Shown here: positions 9,500 through 16,974 of the stretch, piece after piece | Layout of the letters: every line of letters starts with the position of its first letter | Position numbering within the stretch: the stretch's first letter is position 1 | DNA from: DATJKD01 sp963728295 | GTDB taxonomy: Bacteria; Pseudomonadota; Gammaproteobacteria; Steroidobacterales; Steroidobacteraceae | Assembly (NCBI GenBank): GCA_963728295.1 | Contig: CAVSKB010000001.1 | Location: 1 to 43,802, forward strand | Length of the DNA: 43,802 bases | Reading direction: 5' to 3' | Program-made: the position numbers and the translations under genes | The notes under the pieces: generated by a model | Told to the model about the DNA's origin: nothing | The model's database searches: none | What the model saw: only the letters and a program-made list of their open reading frames with translations

Positions 9500-9772
9500 A
9501 TGACAAAGCGAATAACTCACACATACGAATTCTCCGTCGAGTCGGACCGCGGGAAGGAACGCGTGATTGTCTGCTCAGAGGACTGCGCTGAAAAGGTTGG
9601 TCCTCAGGAGAGTCAAAAGTACTACGTCCCGACGGGTCCCAAGACCTACAAATTCAAGGGCGGCGAGCGAGCCGCGAGGATCGGAGACATATTTTTAGAT
9701 AGCTCTGGCGAGATTTATCAGCGCATTTACGTAGACAAGAGCGGCCCCGTCGTCCGCATCGCCTCGTCATAG
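9500..9772 (+). CDS. Hypothetical 90-aa protein
   Basis: A charged small protein with two cysteines in CSEDCAEKVG, then a strand-rich C-terminus (IFLDSSGEIYQRIYVDKSGP). No signal peptide or membrane segment. It is less GC-rich than its surroundings, hinting at a separate origin. It converges on and slightly overlaps the next minus-strand gene (9767). No function can be given. Confidence 0.5.
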   Translation: MTKRITHTYEFSVESDRGKERVIVCSEDCAEKVGPQESQKYYVPTGPKTYKFKGGERAARIGDIFLDSSGEIYQRIYVDKSGPVVRIASS

Positions 9773-10063
9773 CTTGACGATCGACAGCTGCTCGACAAGA
9801 TCGGCCGGGAGGGATCCACCAGACTTGATGACTTCGATCATAGTCTTCGCAATGCGAGCACCGATGCCAAAGTGATTGTAGTTCAACGGTGCTTTTCTGA
9901 ATTCTCCAGTTGGAGTCAGGGCGCTATACCACACGGCCCATGAACAGCCGCCTAAATCTTGTGGCTGGACCTCCGCAACGTCAGTAAGGGCGCCTCGACC
10001 TTCAGGTATACGAAACGCGATGTAATCCGGGCCATCGGCTAGGTCTGGTGCGGTTGCCATCAT
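9767..10063 (-). CDS. Hypothetical, GPDYIAFRIPEGRG family, full copy
   Basis: A 98-residue protein if started at ATG 10063 (MMATAPDLADGPDYIAF); the frame is open further upstream to 10156. A paralogue at 22388 shares GPDYIAFRIPEGRG and the C-terminus PADLVEQLSIVKL but lacks about 40 central residues. The C-terminal part (AKTMIEVIKSGGSLPADLVE) is helical. It follows the translationally coupled DUF2934 and MCDF-type genes on the same strand, so it may be the last gene of that operon. Function unknown. Confidence 0.5.
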   Translation of the reverse strand: MMATAPDLADGPDYIAFRIPEGRGALTDVAEVQPQDLGGCSWAVWYSALTPTGEFRKAPLNYNHFGIGARIAKTMIEVIKSGGSLPADLVEQLSIVKL

Positions 10064-10131
10064 TTCAGCTGCCGGGCGTCGGACCTCCCCGGGACTGAGA
10101 GCCGTAGTAGGACCGGAGGACCACGCTTCCC

Positions 10132-10405
10132 CTACCAACATCCCCCGTGCGCCCACGGCGGATCCCGCATCTCAAGGGTGTGCTCGATTCCGATCGCCTC
10201 AATACGCGCGTACGCGCTTTTCATCCAAGTGCTTGTGCATCTCTCGCTCTGCCTTAAGGCGGCTTCCGCCTCTTCGCAGATAGCCCATGTACTGGATGGT
10301 CTCCCTCTCGGTAAGACCAACCAATACCTCGCGCCCCTCTTCCTCCCGGGTCAGGGAACGCGTAGCGGTCAGAGACTTGCGTTCTGCAGCGGTAAAATCA
10401 CACAT
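10132..10405 (-). pseudogene. MCDF-type short protein, copy 1, frameshifted
   Basis: Begins MCDFTAAERKSLTATRSLTR at ATG 10405, which overlaps the stop of the DUF2934 gene as TGATG, implying coupled translation. It matches the intact 86-aa gene at 26509-26769 over its whole length but has lost bases near 10220 (GTACGCGCTTTTC against GTACGCGTGCTTCTC). The end (YARIEAIGIEHTLEMRDPPW) is thus in another frame, and the original stop is also changed. The product is highly charged and helical (RLKAEREMHKHLDEK). No known domain; function unknown. Confidence 0.65.
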
Positions 10406-10548
10406 CAATGCTTCCCAGGATTATCTTTGGGTTGATCGCGCCATTCCGCGTCGAGCCAATCCTGCAGATCAAACCCGTGTTGACGGCCCCGCGCAGCCCA
10501 TAATCGATACGCGAGTTCGCGCACTGCGTCCTCTTTCGAGACAGGCAT
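10405..10548 (-). CDS. DUF2934 small protein
   Basis: A 47-residue protein beginning MPVSKEDAVRELAYRLW and containing GFDLQDWLDAEW, the helix-turn-helix-like pattern of DUF2934, a family of short proteins of unknown function common in stress-related clusters of soil bacteria. A strong GAGGAGG lies 6-11 bases before ATG 10548 and overlaps the stop of the DUF6766 gene, and its own stop overlaps the next start (TGATG). This gives a tight DUF6766, DUF2934, MCDF-type operon. Confidence 0.75.
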   Translation of the reverse strand: MPVSKEDAVRELAYRLWAARGRQHGFDLQDWLDAEWRDQPKDNPGKH

Positions 10549-10557
10549 CAGTCCTCC

Positions 10558-11184
10558 TCATTCGGACCCGGTCTGGGAATGCGGCGCATCGACGGGCTTA
10601 GACTCAGGCGAGCCGCGCTGGCGCAGAAATATGCTCAGCACCACCATGCCAAGCAACGCTAGAAATTCGCTTTGCCAGTTTTGTGTTGACTCAAACCAGA
10701 ACCGCGCCGTCTGCATGTACTGGAGCACTGACACGCCCTCACCCCCATGCTGGAGCTGCTCCGCGGTGTACTCGCGCGCGCCGCCTATCGCATGGAGGAC
10801 AAACGACACGACAAAAAGCCCTAAAAACGCCAATGAGAGGGAGTTTTCGTAGAGTCGGAGGATCCAACCTCCGCGGCGCACCGGCCCTGGCGCGTCATTG
10901 CGGTCCTTCGCTTTCCGAGGATCGCGATCGACCGCCTCGGGCTCATCAAGTTTTTTCGACTCCGAGGAACCCTTCTGAAAAAAAGCCACGGTGAGTAGTA
11001 CGTACGCGGCCATCTGCAGGAATTCGCTCTCCCAGTTCTCTGCCGTAGCTTCCATAAAGTGGCCGGTGCTGAGGTACTGTGCGAACCCGACCTCTGGCTG
11101 GCCGTGATCGGTCTGCTCCTCGTTGTACTCGTGCATCCCGGCAACTGCCTGCGCGCCAAATGTCAGGATGAAAAGCACAAGCAC
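10558..11184 (-). CDS. DUF6766 family membrane protein, tandem domains
   Basis: Two DUF6766 units in tandem. Each has a membrane helix, then a hydrophilic loop (VAGMHEYNEEQTDHGQPEVG; GGAREYTAEQLQHGGEGVSV), then NWESEFLQMAAYVLLTVAFF or NWQSEFLALLGMVVLSIFLR as a second helix, so four membrane segments. The RLYENSLSLAFLGLF motif opens the second unit. The matching motif of the first unit, LRENGLSIV, lies upstream of the GTG at 11184, but that open frame (from about 11230) has no ATG, so the true start may be mutated or unusual. Function unknown; it heads the coupled DUF2934 operon. Confidence 0.75.
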   Translation of the reverse strand: MLVLFILTFGAQAVAGMHEYNEEQTDHGQPEVGFAQYLSTGHFMEATAENWESEFLQMAAYVLLTVAFFQKGSSESKKLDEPEAVDRDPRKAKDRNDAPGPVRRGGWILRLYENSLSLAFLGLFVVSFVLHAIGGAREYTAEQLQHGGEGVSVLQYMQTARFWFESTQNWQSEFLALLGMVVLSIFLRQRGSPESKPVDAPHSQTGSE

Positions 11185-11328
11185 TACAATCGATAGACCG
11201 TTCTCGCGCAGATGCGAACGCAGACCGTGAACCGCGTGTTTCCAATTTTGTTATACGAGTCGGGTCCCCGCTGGCACGGCGGTCTGTGCGCGGGACCCCA
11301 ACGCGATTCATAGGCCTTTACGACAACG

Positions 11329-11905
11329 TCAGCGGCGGAGCGACGCTCCCCGCCCCGTGCCCATCTTTGCTGGCGTGCCCTGCATCAGCTCGGCTTTTCG
11401 GGCGGCCAGTTGTTCGCCGAGCGCGTCCAGATCCATTTCAGACTGCCGTGACTTTGCAAACAGGCCGCGGGGCTGCTCCTCTTCCTTGACATGATGCTTG
11501 ATCATTTCCGAGAGCACCTTGACCTTCGCGTCGAAGTAGTCATCGCCCGGACCGGAAGGCCTCGATATCTGCAATCAGACGTTTGGCGCCTTCGTGCTCC
11601 ACTGCAGCCTCATGGTGCAGATCCTCCTCCTCCGTCGCCTCCAGGAACGCCGGATAGTAGATCTCCTCTTCGATGGTTGCGTGCACCGTCAGAGCAGTAC
11701 AGATCTTCGCCGCCAGCTCCTGCTTGCGATCGTCGGAGCGCGCCTTTTCGAACGCCTCGAAGTAGCCTTCGACCTCGCGATGATCGGCCTTGAGTAACGC
11801 GATTGCGTCTTGACGTCCGGCCACCCGGCTGCCGCGCGTCTCGCCTCTGTTCCCCGTCTTGGAGCCGTTACCGCCGTTGGAGGATTTCCGTTTCGCCTGT
11901 GCCAT
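11329..11905 (-). pseudogene. Hemerythrin-like HHE domain protein, one frameshift
   Basis: Start ATG 11905. A basic, glycine-rich leader (about 30 residues) precedes a hemerythrin HHE cation-binding domain: LLKADHREVEGYFEAFEKAR supplies the first histidine, HATIEEEIYYPAFLE the next, and LHHEAAVEHEGAK more metal ligands. The frame breaks at about 11550 where one extra C changes EASGPGDDYFDAKV into a stop; the second frame gives KVLSEMIKHHVKEEEQ, the last HHE ligands, and ends at 11329. Such proteins bind a di-iron centre and sense or store oxygen or nitric oxide. The corrected length, about 190 residues, is normal. Confidence 0.75.
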
Positions 11906-12358
11906 GGTTTAGTCCCCAGTCAGTTAGTGAGCGGGGCGGAGTCTAGACCCCTGTAGCGCTCCAACCTGTCATCCGCGACCCGTGGTCCTTGTCGGTGCTC
12001 GTCCCACTTGCACGTGGGGAGCTTGACGCATGCAGCGTAAGCGCGGGGGAAGTCGAGTTCCGCACCGGGCCTCGGAAAGCATCTCCTTCCTGGGGATCGT
12101 CCTGATCGATGTGACCCGCACATTCTTGCAACGTTGCAGAGCGCAGCGAATTCGTAAGCAGTGATGCAGTTGCGTCGTGGGCGGTGATGTCTCGTGACGC
12201 TCGTAGGAAGACCACGGACGCGCGTTGCCGACTTTTGTGGCTTCAAGCGCCACCACCATCAACGTAGGGTGCAGCCCTCCGAGATGCTACCGCGACGGAA
12301 GATCCGCACGGGATCGGCGGCATACCCATCCGTTTGGTGGTTTCAACACGGAGGTTCA
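11906..12358. other. Intergenic stretch, divergent upstream regions
   Basis: Lies between the divergent hemerythrin and stress-protein genes and should contain their promoters. I see no gene and cannot place a promoter with confidence. A clear GGAGG at 12350-12354 serves the gene at 12359. Confidence 0.4.
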
Positions 12359-12948
12359 ATGGAAAATCGCAAAGAAAATACAAATCCCCTGGGTCTGCTG
12401 ATCGATCAGCCACGGGGAGTCGCACGGGATCGGCAGACGAGCAAGCTTGGGTCACTGGCCTGTTTACGGATCGAGACCGAGCTGAACGCGGTTATCAGGC
12501 ACTTACAGCAAGGGGCTACGACGCCAAAGATATCAATCTGGTGATGTCTGACGACACTCGAAAGAGACACTTCGCGTCAGGCGCAGAGACCGAACTCGGA
12601 ACCAAGGCCGCTAAGGGCGCGGGCGTCGGCGGCGCCATTGGCGGAACCGTAGGGGCGATAGCGGCGGCGATTGCCGCGGTCGGCACTTCGATCGCCATCC
12701 CGGGCCTCGGCTTAGTCGTAGCAGGACCGCTGGCGGCCGCGCTGGCCGGTGCTGGTGCAGGCGGCGCCGCGGGTGGCCTCGTCGGTGCGCTGATCGGCGC
12801 GGGCATTCCTGAGGAGCGCGTGAAGCATTACGAGAAGGGTCTCAAGGAAGGCGGCATACTGATGGGCGTTCGCCCTCGATCTGAAGAGGATGCAAGTTAC
12901 TTTGAGAGCGAATGGAGTAAGGCGGGCGGCACCCACGTCTATCGTTAG
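12359..12948 (+). CDS. General stress protein 17M-like, glycine-zipper membrane protein, probable frameshift
   Basis: The YflT/GSP17M-type domain is clear (WVTGLFTDRDRAERGYQALT, GYDAKDINLVMSDDTRK). It is followed by a long alanine/glycine-rich double hydrophobic segment (GAIGGTVGAIAAAIAAVGTS and LAAALAGAGAGGAAGGLVGA) typical of glycine zippers, and a C-terminal GILMGVRPRSEEDASYF. The best ribosome-binding site (GGAGG) precedes ATG 12359 (MENRKENTNPLG), which is in another frame; one extra base near 12430 would join them. A start at 12334 keeps a single frame but has no good site. Related proteins rise under general stress; the mechanism is unknown. Confidence 0.7.
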
Positions 12949-13089
12949 ACCGGGGGATAGGAGCCTTGAGAGTTTCGGCAAAGTCTTGTCGAGACTCTTG
13001 AGGTTCCACGGCGCGATGCGCATCCCACCGTCTAGCCTCGTACGCTAATCTCATCACTGTGAGACCAGCGGCGTCATCAGGAGCATTGC

Positions 13090-13557
13090 GTGAACTTATT
13101 TAGTTTACTAGGGGGTTCATCCCGCGGCGGTACACGCATATCGCCGACGATGTTAGCGGTACTCGGTGTACTGGCATATCGCACACTCAAGGGAAAAGGT
13201 CGTTTGGCCGATTTACTTGGTACAGGACCGGCGGCTACGGCGGGCAGTCCCAAATCCAGCGGTCTAAGTGGCGCTGAGCTGAGCGGCGGGCTTGCCGACC
13301 TTCTCGGGCGTTTTCGCCAAGCCAAGCAAGAGAAAACAGCTCAGAGCTGGGTATCTACAGGTCCAAACCGGTCCATTGCCCCGCATGAGCTCGAACAAGC
13401 GTTGGGAGAAGAGCGCGTTCAGTGGCTCGTCGAGCAAACTGGAACGTCTAAAGAGGAACTCCTCGTTGGCCTGAGTAAGGCGCTGCCGAAGGCAGTCGAT
13501 AAGCTGACCCCCGATGGTCGCGTTCCGACCGGAGAGGAGCTGGAGCGCCTCGGATAA
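13090..13557 (+). CDS. YidB family protein (DUF937)
   Basis: A 155-residue protein with GTG start at 13090 after AGGAG. After a short N-terminal hydrophobic stretch, the C-terminal half carries the YidB signature: GGLADLLGRFRQAKQ, AQSWVSTGPNRSIAPHELEQ, VEQTGTSKEELLVGLSKALP and AVDKLTPDGRVPT. YidB-type proteins are small, cytoplasmic, of unknown function, and often lie beside stress or chaperone genes. Here it follows the general stress protein on the same strand with a 140-bp gap. Confidence 0.85.
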   Translation: MNLFSLLGGSSRGGTRISPTMLAVLGVLAYRTLKGKGRLADLLGTGPAATAGSPKSSGLSGAELSGGLADLLGRFRQAKQEKTAQSWVSTGPNRSIAPHELEQALGEERVQWLVEQTGTSKEELLVGLSKALPKAVDKLTPDGRVPTGEELERLG

Positions 13558-14154
13558 AGTTAAGGTCCGGCGCGCCGCGCTCACCGAATCGTCCATTCGT
13601 CGAACTCGGTGAGCCCACTGGCCCGTTTCGGGGCATCGCGCAGCAACGATCAGGTGCGCTCCAGGGCGAGCGTCCATACCCCCACACAGCGAGCAGCAGC
13701 AAACTTACCTGCAGCATCCTGGTGATTGAGAGATCCGTCGCAAGCGTGCGCGAAAGCGCGAAAGCTGCGTCACGGCGAACACGAACACCAGATCGAAGAA
13801 CAGCTCGATCGCGCCGACCCGACCGGCATCCGACTCATCGTGACGTCTCATCAAGGTCGGGGGGTGTCACAGCGCGCGGGGCGGCGGCCATGGCGCCCCC
13901 CATGGCCCGGCGGCGCGCGTCCCCCGGGGCGAGAGGGAAGCGCGTTCGGAACGCACGAGCGGGGTATCTTGAGGATGCACCGATGAAAAGGTCGCGCGTA
14001 ACTACACGCTGATGCGTCCATTACCCGAGCGCTGCATCATCCTCGTCTCTCTCGGCGCGCGGCCGGTCAGCGCGGGGCGTTAGCGCGTTGATCCTCCTGT
14101 CGCAACCCCCGCGCGCATACTGTTGCCTTGTGGCCAATCACGGAGAGGTCGTCA
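13558..14154. other. Gene-poor stretch with GC-rich hairpin repeat
   Basis: No convincing gene. About 13726-13855 reads as a hydrophilic peptide (AKARKLRHGEHEHQIEEQLD) that could be a remnant but has no clear ends. The second copy of the GC-rich hairpin repeat lies at 13865-13945. Confidence 0.4.
13865..13945. repeat. GC-rich hairpin repeat, copy 2
   Basis: GGCGGCCATGGCGCC followed by CCCATGGCCCGGCGGCGC forms a strong imperfect hairpin, with the flank GCGCGCGTCCC shared with copies near 4385 and 29750. Confidence 0.45.
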
Positions 14155-14493
14155 ATGTCTACAGCCCTCACGTACGCCATCAAGTTCGTTCGGGATATGG
14201 ATGCTGCGGTTCGCTTTCACACTGAGCGGCTCAATTTGAAGGTGCGATTTCAGACACCGGAGTGGACAGAGTTCGAAACAGGTCCTACGACCTTGGCCCT
14301 GCATCTCGCGTCACCTGAGAACCCAGCGGGCACATGCCAGCTCGGTTTCGGTGTTGCCGATACCGAGGCCTTCTATGCAAGAGCTCAGGGCCAGGGCGTT
14401 CGGTTCACGAGCCCACCGACGGAGCTGCACGGTCAAAAGATCGCCAAGTTTCGAGATCCTGATGGTGCGCAAAGTAGCGTGAGCGGCCGGTAG
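14155..14493 (+). CDS. VOC family (glyoxalase/bleomycin-resistance fold) protein
   Basis: A 112-residue single-module VOC protein: AIKFVRDMDAAVRFHTERLN gives the first beta-alpha unit, EWTEFETGPTTLALHLASPE the next strands with a histidine, and the C-terminal KIAKFRDPDGAQ is the conserved closing strand with FRDPDG. Family members bind a metal and act as dioxygenases, glyoxalases or drug-binding proteins; which one applies here cannot be told. Start ATG 14155 has GGAGAGG upstream. The last residues (SSVSGR) vary from the usual EFSVSG. Length is normal. Confidence 0.85.
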   Translation: MSTALTYAIKFVRDMDAAVRFHTERLNLKVRFQTPEWTEFETGPTTLALHLASPENPAGTCQLGFGVADTEAFYARAQGQGVRFTSPPTELHGQKIAKFRDPDGAQSSVSGR

Positions 14494-14598
14494 CGCCTGG
14501 GGCCCGCTCCGATCATGTGCGCGCGGCGGCTGGACGCGGAGGTTGGACGTCACAGAGCGGCCAGCAGCAAGTCGCTTTTACGAAACGGGGGTTAAGTC

Positions 14599-15921
14599 AT
14601 GTCCCTAGACCGTCGTCAGTTTCTCTTGTCTACCTCCTCCGTTCTTGCCGGCGTGGCGTCCGTCGGGCACGCCACTGCGCAGGCAAGTACTGTTGCCAAC
14701 GCCAATGCATTCACCGACTGGGGCTGGGTACGCAACCAGTTCGATCTGGCACCAGAATACTTGCACTTCTCGCAGTTCTTCATTGTGTCGCACCCGCGAC
14801 CGGTTCGGGAGGCCATCGAGCAATTGCGGCGCGCCATGGACGCGAACCCGTTCGTCACAGTAGAGCACGGGCAGTTCGGTACAGGAGAGGGCAATCAGTC
14901 GCGGCGAGTGCAGCAAGCCGCCGCCGGCTATATCGGCGGCAAACCGGAGGAAATCGCGCTCGTGGATAGCACTACCGAGGGGCTGGCGCTGATCTATCAT
15001 GGCCTGCCGCTGAAACCCGGCGACGAAATTCTTACCACAACACACGACCATTTCGCTCACCACGAGTCAATTCGACTCGCAGCGCGGAAGTTCGGTTCAA
15101 GCACGCGGCGGGTGCCACTGTACGCGCACGCGGATGCAGTGACGGCTGATGAGGTTACGACGAATCTGCGGCGGGCGATTGCATCGCAAACGCGTGTCGT
15201 TGGATTGACGTGGGTACACTCCGGAACCGGAGTAAAACTTCCAATTCGCCAACTCGCTGCCGTGGTATCCGAGGCAAACCTCAAGCGTTCCGAGACGGAT
15301 CGTATCCTGCTGGTCGTTGATGGCGTGCACGGATTCGGCAATCAGGACGAAACGCCGGTTGAGCTGGGCTGTAATTTTTTCGCCGCTGGGACCCACAAGT
15401 GGATCTTCGCGCCACGGGGTACCGGCATCATCTGGGCGCGTGCGGAAAACTGGGCGCGCATCCAACCGACGATTCCGACCATGCATGGCGTCGCGCCATA
15501 CGAAGGCTGGATGGAAGACCAGGATCCCGGCGCCACCCAGGCTGACTTCGTCTCGCCCGGCGGGTTCAAAGCCTATGAGCACCTGTGGGCGATGCCGGAA
15601 GCCTTCGCCTTTCACCAATCCATTGGCCGCAAGCGCATCGCCGAGCGGATCGCAGCGCTGAACACGCAGTGCAAGGACGGTCTTGCACGCATGTCTCACG
15701 TCAAGCTGCATACGCCGCGTTCGCCGGAGCTCTCTGCCGGGATCAACTGCTTCGAGGTCGCAGGAATGGCTCCCGACACGGCGGTGCAGAAGCTGCTCGA
15801 AAAGAAAGTGATCGCCTCGGCCTCGCCTTACAAGACCTCATACGTGCGCCTCGCACCCAGCTTGGTCAACGATGAGCAACAGGTTGATCAGGCCCTGCGC
15901 GCGGTGCACGCTCTGTCCTGA
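14599..15921 (+). CDS. Exported class V aminotransferase-like PLP enzyme (PvdN/CefD-like)
   Basis: A 440-residue protein with a twin-arginine-type leader (LDRRQFLLSTSSVLAG, cleavage after about residue 29), so a folded PLP enzyme exported to the periplasm. The class V fold is clear: ALVDSTTEGLALIYHGLPLK (cofactor phosphate region), LLVVDGVHGFGN with the pyridine-binding Asp241, and FAAGTHKWIFAPRGTG with the PLP lysine at residue 267. Isopenicillin-N-epimerase-like enzymes of this type include periplasmic PvdN, which modifies a pyoverdine side chain; no siderophore genes are present here, so the substrate is open. The length and frame are intact, in contrast to many neighbours. It follows the VOC gene with a 105-bp gap. 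Confidence 0.9.
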   Translation: MSLDRRQFLLSTSSVLAGVASVGHATAQASTVANANAFTDWGWVRNQFDLAPEYLHFSQFFIVSHPRPVREAIEQLRRAMDANPFVTVEHGQFGTGEGNQSRRVQQAAAGYIGGKPEEIALVDSTTEGLALIYHGLPLKPGDEILTTTHDHFAHHESIRLAARKFGSSTRRVPLYAHADAVTADEVTTNLRRAIASQTRVVGLTWVHSGTGVKLPIRQLAAVVSEANLKRSETDRILLVVDGVHGFGNQDETPVELGCNFFAAGTHKWIFAPRGTGIIWARAENWARIQPTIPTMHGVAPYEGWMEDQDPGATQADFVSPGGFKAYEHLWAMPEAFAFHQSIGRKRIAERIAALNTQCKDGLARMSHVKLHTPRSPELSAGINCFEVAGMAPDTAVQKLLEKKVIASASPYKTSYVRLAPSLVNDEQQVDQALRAVHALS

Positions 15922-15964
15922 GCGATCGCGTGGGAGCACGCTGCATCGCGTCTGGTCGAGAACG

Positions 15965-15976
15965 CTGTCCATACAG
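15965..15976. promoter_or_regulatory. CTGT-N4-ACAG dyad upstream of 97-aa gene, copy 1
   Basis: CTGTCCATACAG, 73 bp before the GTG start at 16049, in the same sequence context as the dyads at 6812 and 37020. Confidence 0.4.
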
Positions 15977-16048
15977 TGTTGTGAATTGCCGAATACAGTA
16001 TGAGTTATCCAGTGGATGCCCACAGGCTGCATGCCGTAGCGTCGCGCG

Positions 16049-16342
16049 GTGAGCAAGCAGCGAGGACGCACGAGGGCACGAACGGTCAACGACCAGCCGT
16101 CACTGCTTGCTCGCATCGACCGAGCGATCTACCGGCTCCACAACAATCACGGCTTGCCGTTGCAGCCGCTGGGCGATGGGAGCGACCCGGGGGCAGTATT
16201 GCGCGACTGCGCCGATGGTCATCTGCACATGCGCCGCGTGCTCTGTGAGCTCCGAGAGGCGGTCCTTGAGCAAGTCGGGGAGGACCAGACGGATCGGTTG
16301 CGCCACGCGCTCGCAGACGCGCTGATTGCATTATCGGCCTGA
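16049..16342 (+). CDS. 97-aa orphan family protein, copy 1
   Basis: A 97-residue hydrophilic protein, mostly helical: a basic N-terminus (MSKQRGRTRARTVNDQPSLL), then LLARIDRAIYRLHNNHGLPL and VLCELREAVLEQVGEDQTDR. It is about 85% identical to the protein at 37105; decayed relatives lie at 8580 and 32088, and a 3' tail at 3565. The GTG start is conserved between the two copies, as are about 90 bp upstream and 70-100 bp downstream. No known domain, no signal peptide, no cysteines in conserved positions. Function unknown; a DNA- or RNA-associated role could be guessed only from the basic N-terminus. Confidence 0.65.
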   Translation: MSKQRGRTRARTVNDQPSLLARIDRAIYRLHNNHGLPLQPLGDGSDPGAVLRDCADGHLHMRRVLCELREAVLEQVGEDQTDRLRHALADALIALSA

Positions 16343-16619
16343 GTCGAATTACCACCGACGGGCGACACTGGGCGGCGTCGAACGGTACGGTCAACGGCCG
16401 AGTTCGACCACCCGAAGCAGCCGTTCAGGGTTGCTGCAATTGCCCCTGATTCACTGTCGTAAAATGAGTCGCGTGGTCTAGCTATTTCATGGGGTTCGGG
16501 ATTCGTCCATGTCCATATGCCGCAATTCTGCGGCGTTATAAAGCCACATTTATGCTGCCTAATTGTAGTCAGGCCGCATCACGGTGGACGTTCGATGCAC
16601 CGCGTTTAGGAGACTAGAC

Positions 16620-16900
16620 GTGCCACTCTTCATGATCGTCGAGCACTTTCGCAACGGCGAGGCGCTCGGATGGCGCCCGAGGGCCTTACGTATGTCTCGA
16701 GCTGGGTCGATGAGAAAGCGCCGGTCTATCGCCGGTTCAAGGAGCGGGGTTTGGCGACGTGCTATCAACTCATGGAGACTTCAAATCGAGCGCTTCTCGA
16801 TCAGTGGATGCGAAACTGGATCGACTTGGTTGAATTTGAAGGTCATGCAGTCATTAGTTCTCACGAGGCAGCGCAACGCGTGGCGAGTCTCGAATCGTGA
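16620..16900 (+). pseudogene. DUF3303 small protein with rearranged internal blocks
   Basis: GTG start at 16620 after AGGAGA gives PLFMIVEHFRNGEA, the DUF3303 N-terminus. In the family the next segment is VYRRFRERGR and then MAPEGLTYVSSWVDE. Here MAPEGLTYVSSWVDEK (another frame, from 16670) comes first and APVYRRFKERG (16718-16750) follows it, before LATCYQLMETSNRALLDQWM closes the protein at 16900. The two blocks have thus swapped places, which breaks the frame once. The expected order is from memory of the family. Function of DUF3303 is unknown; the product is probably lost. Confidence 0.65.
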
Positions 16901-16974
16901 TGCAGGGCTAACCAAGCGTTCGAGCCGTCCGCTCTCGGAGATTTCTGACCGCGCTCGCAATGTCTGCTTCTGGC

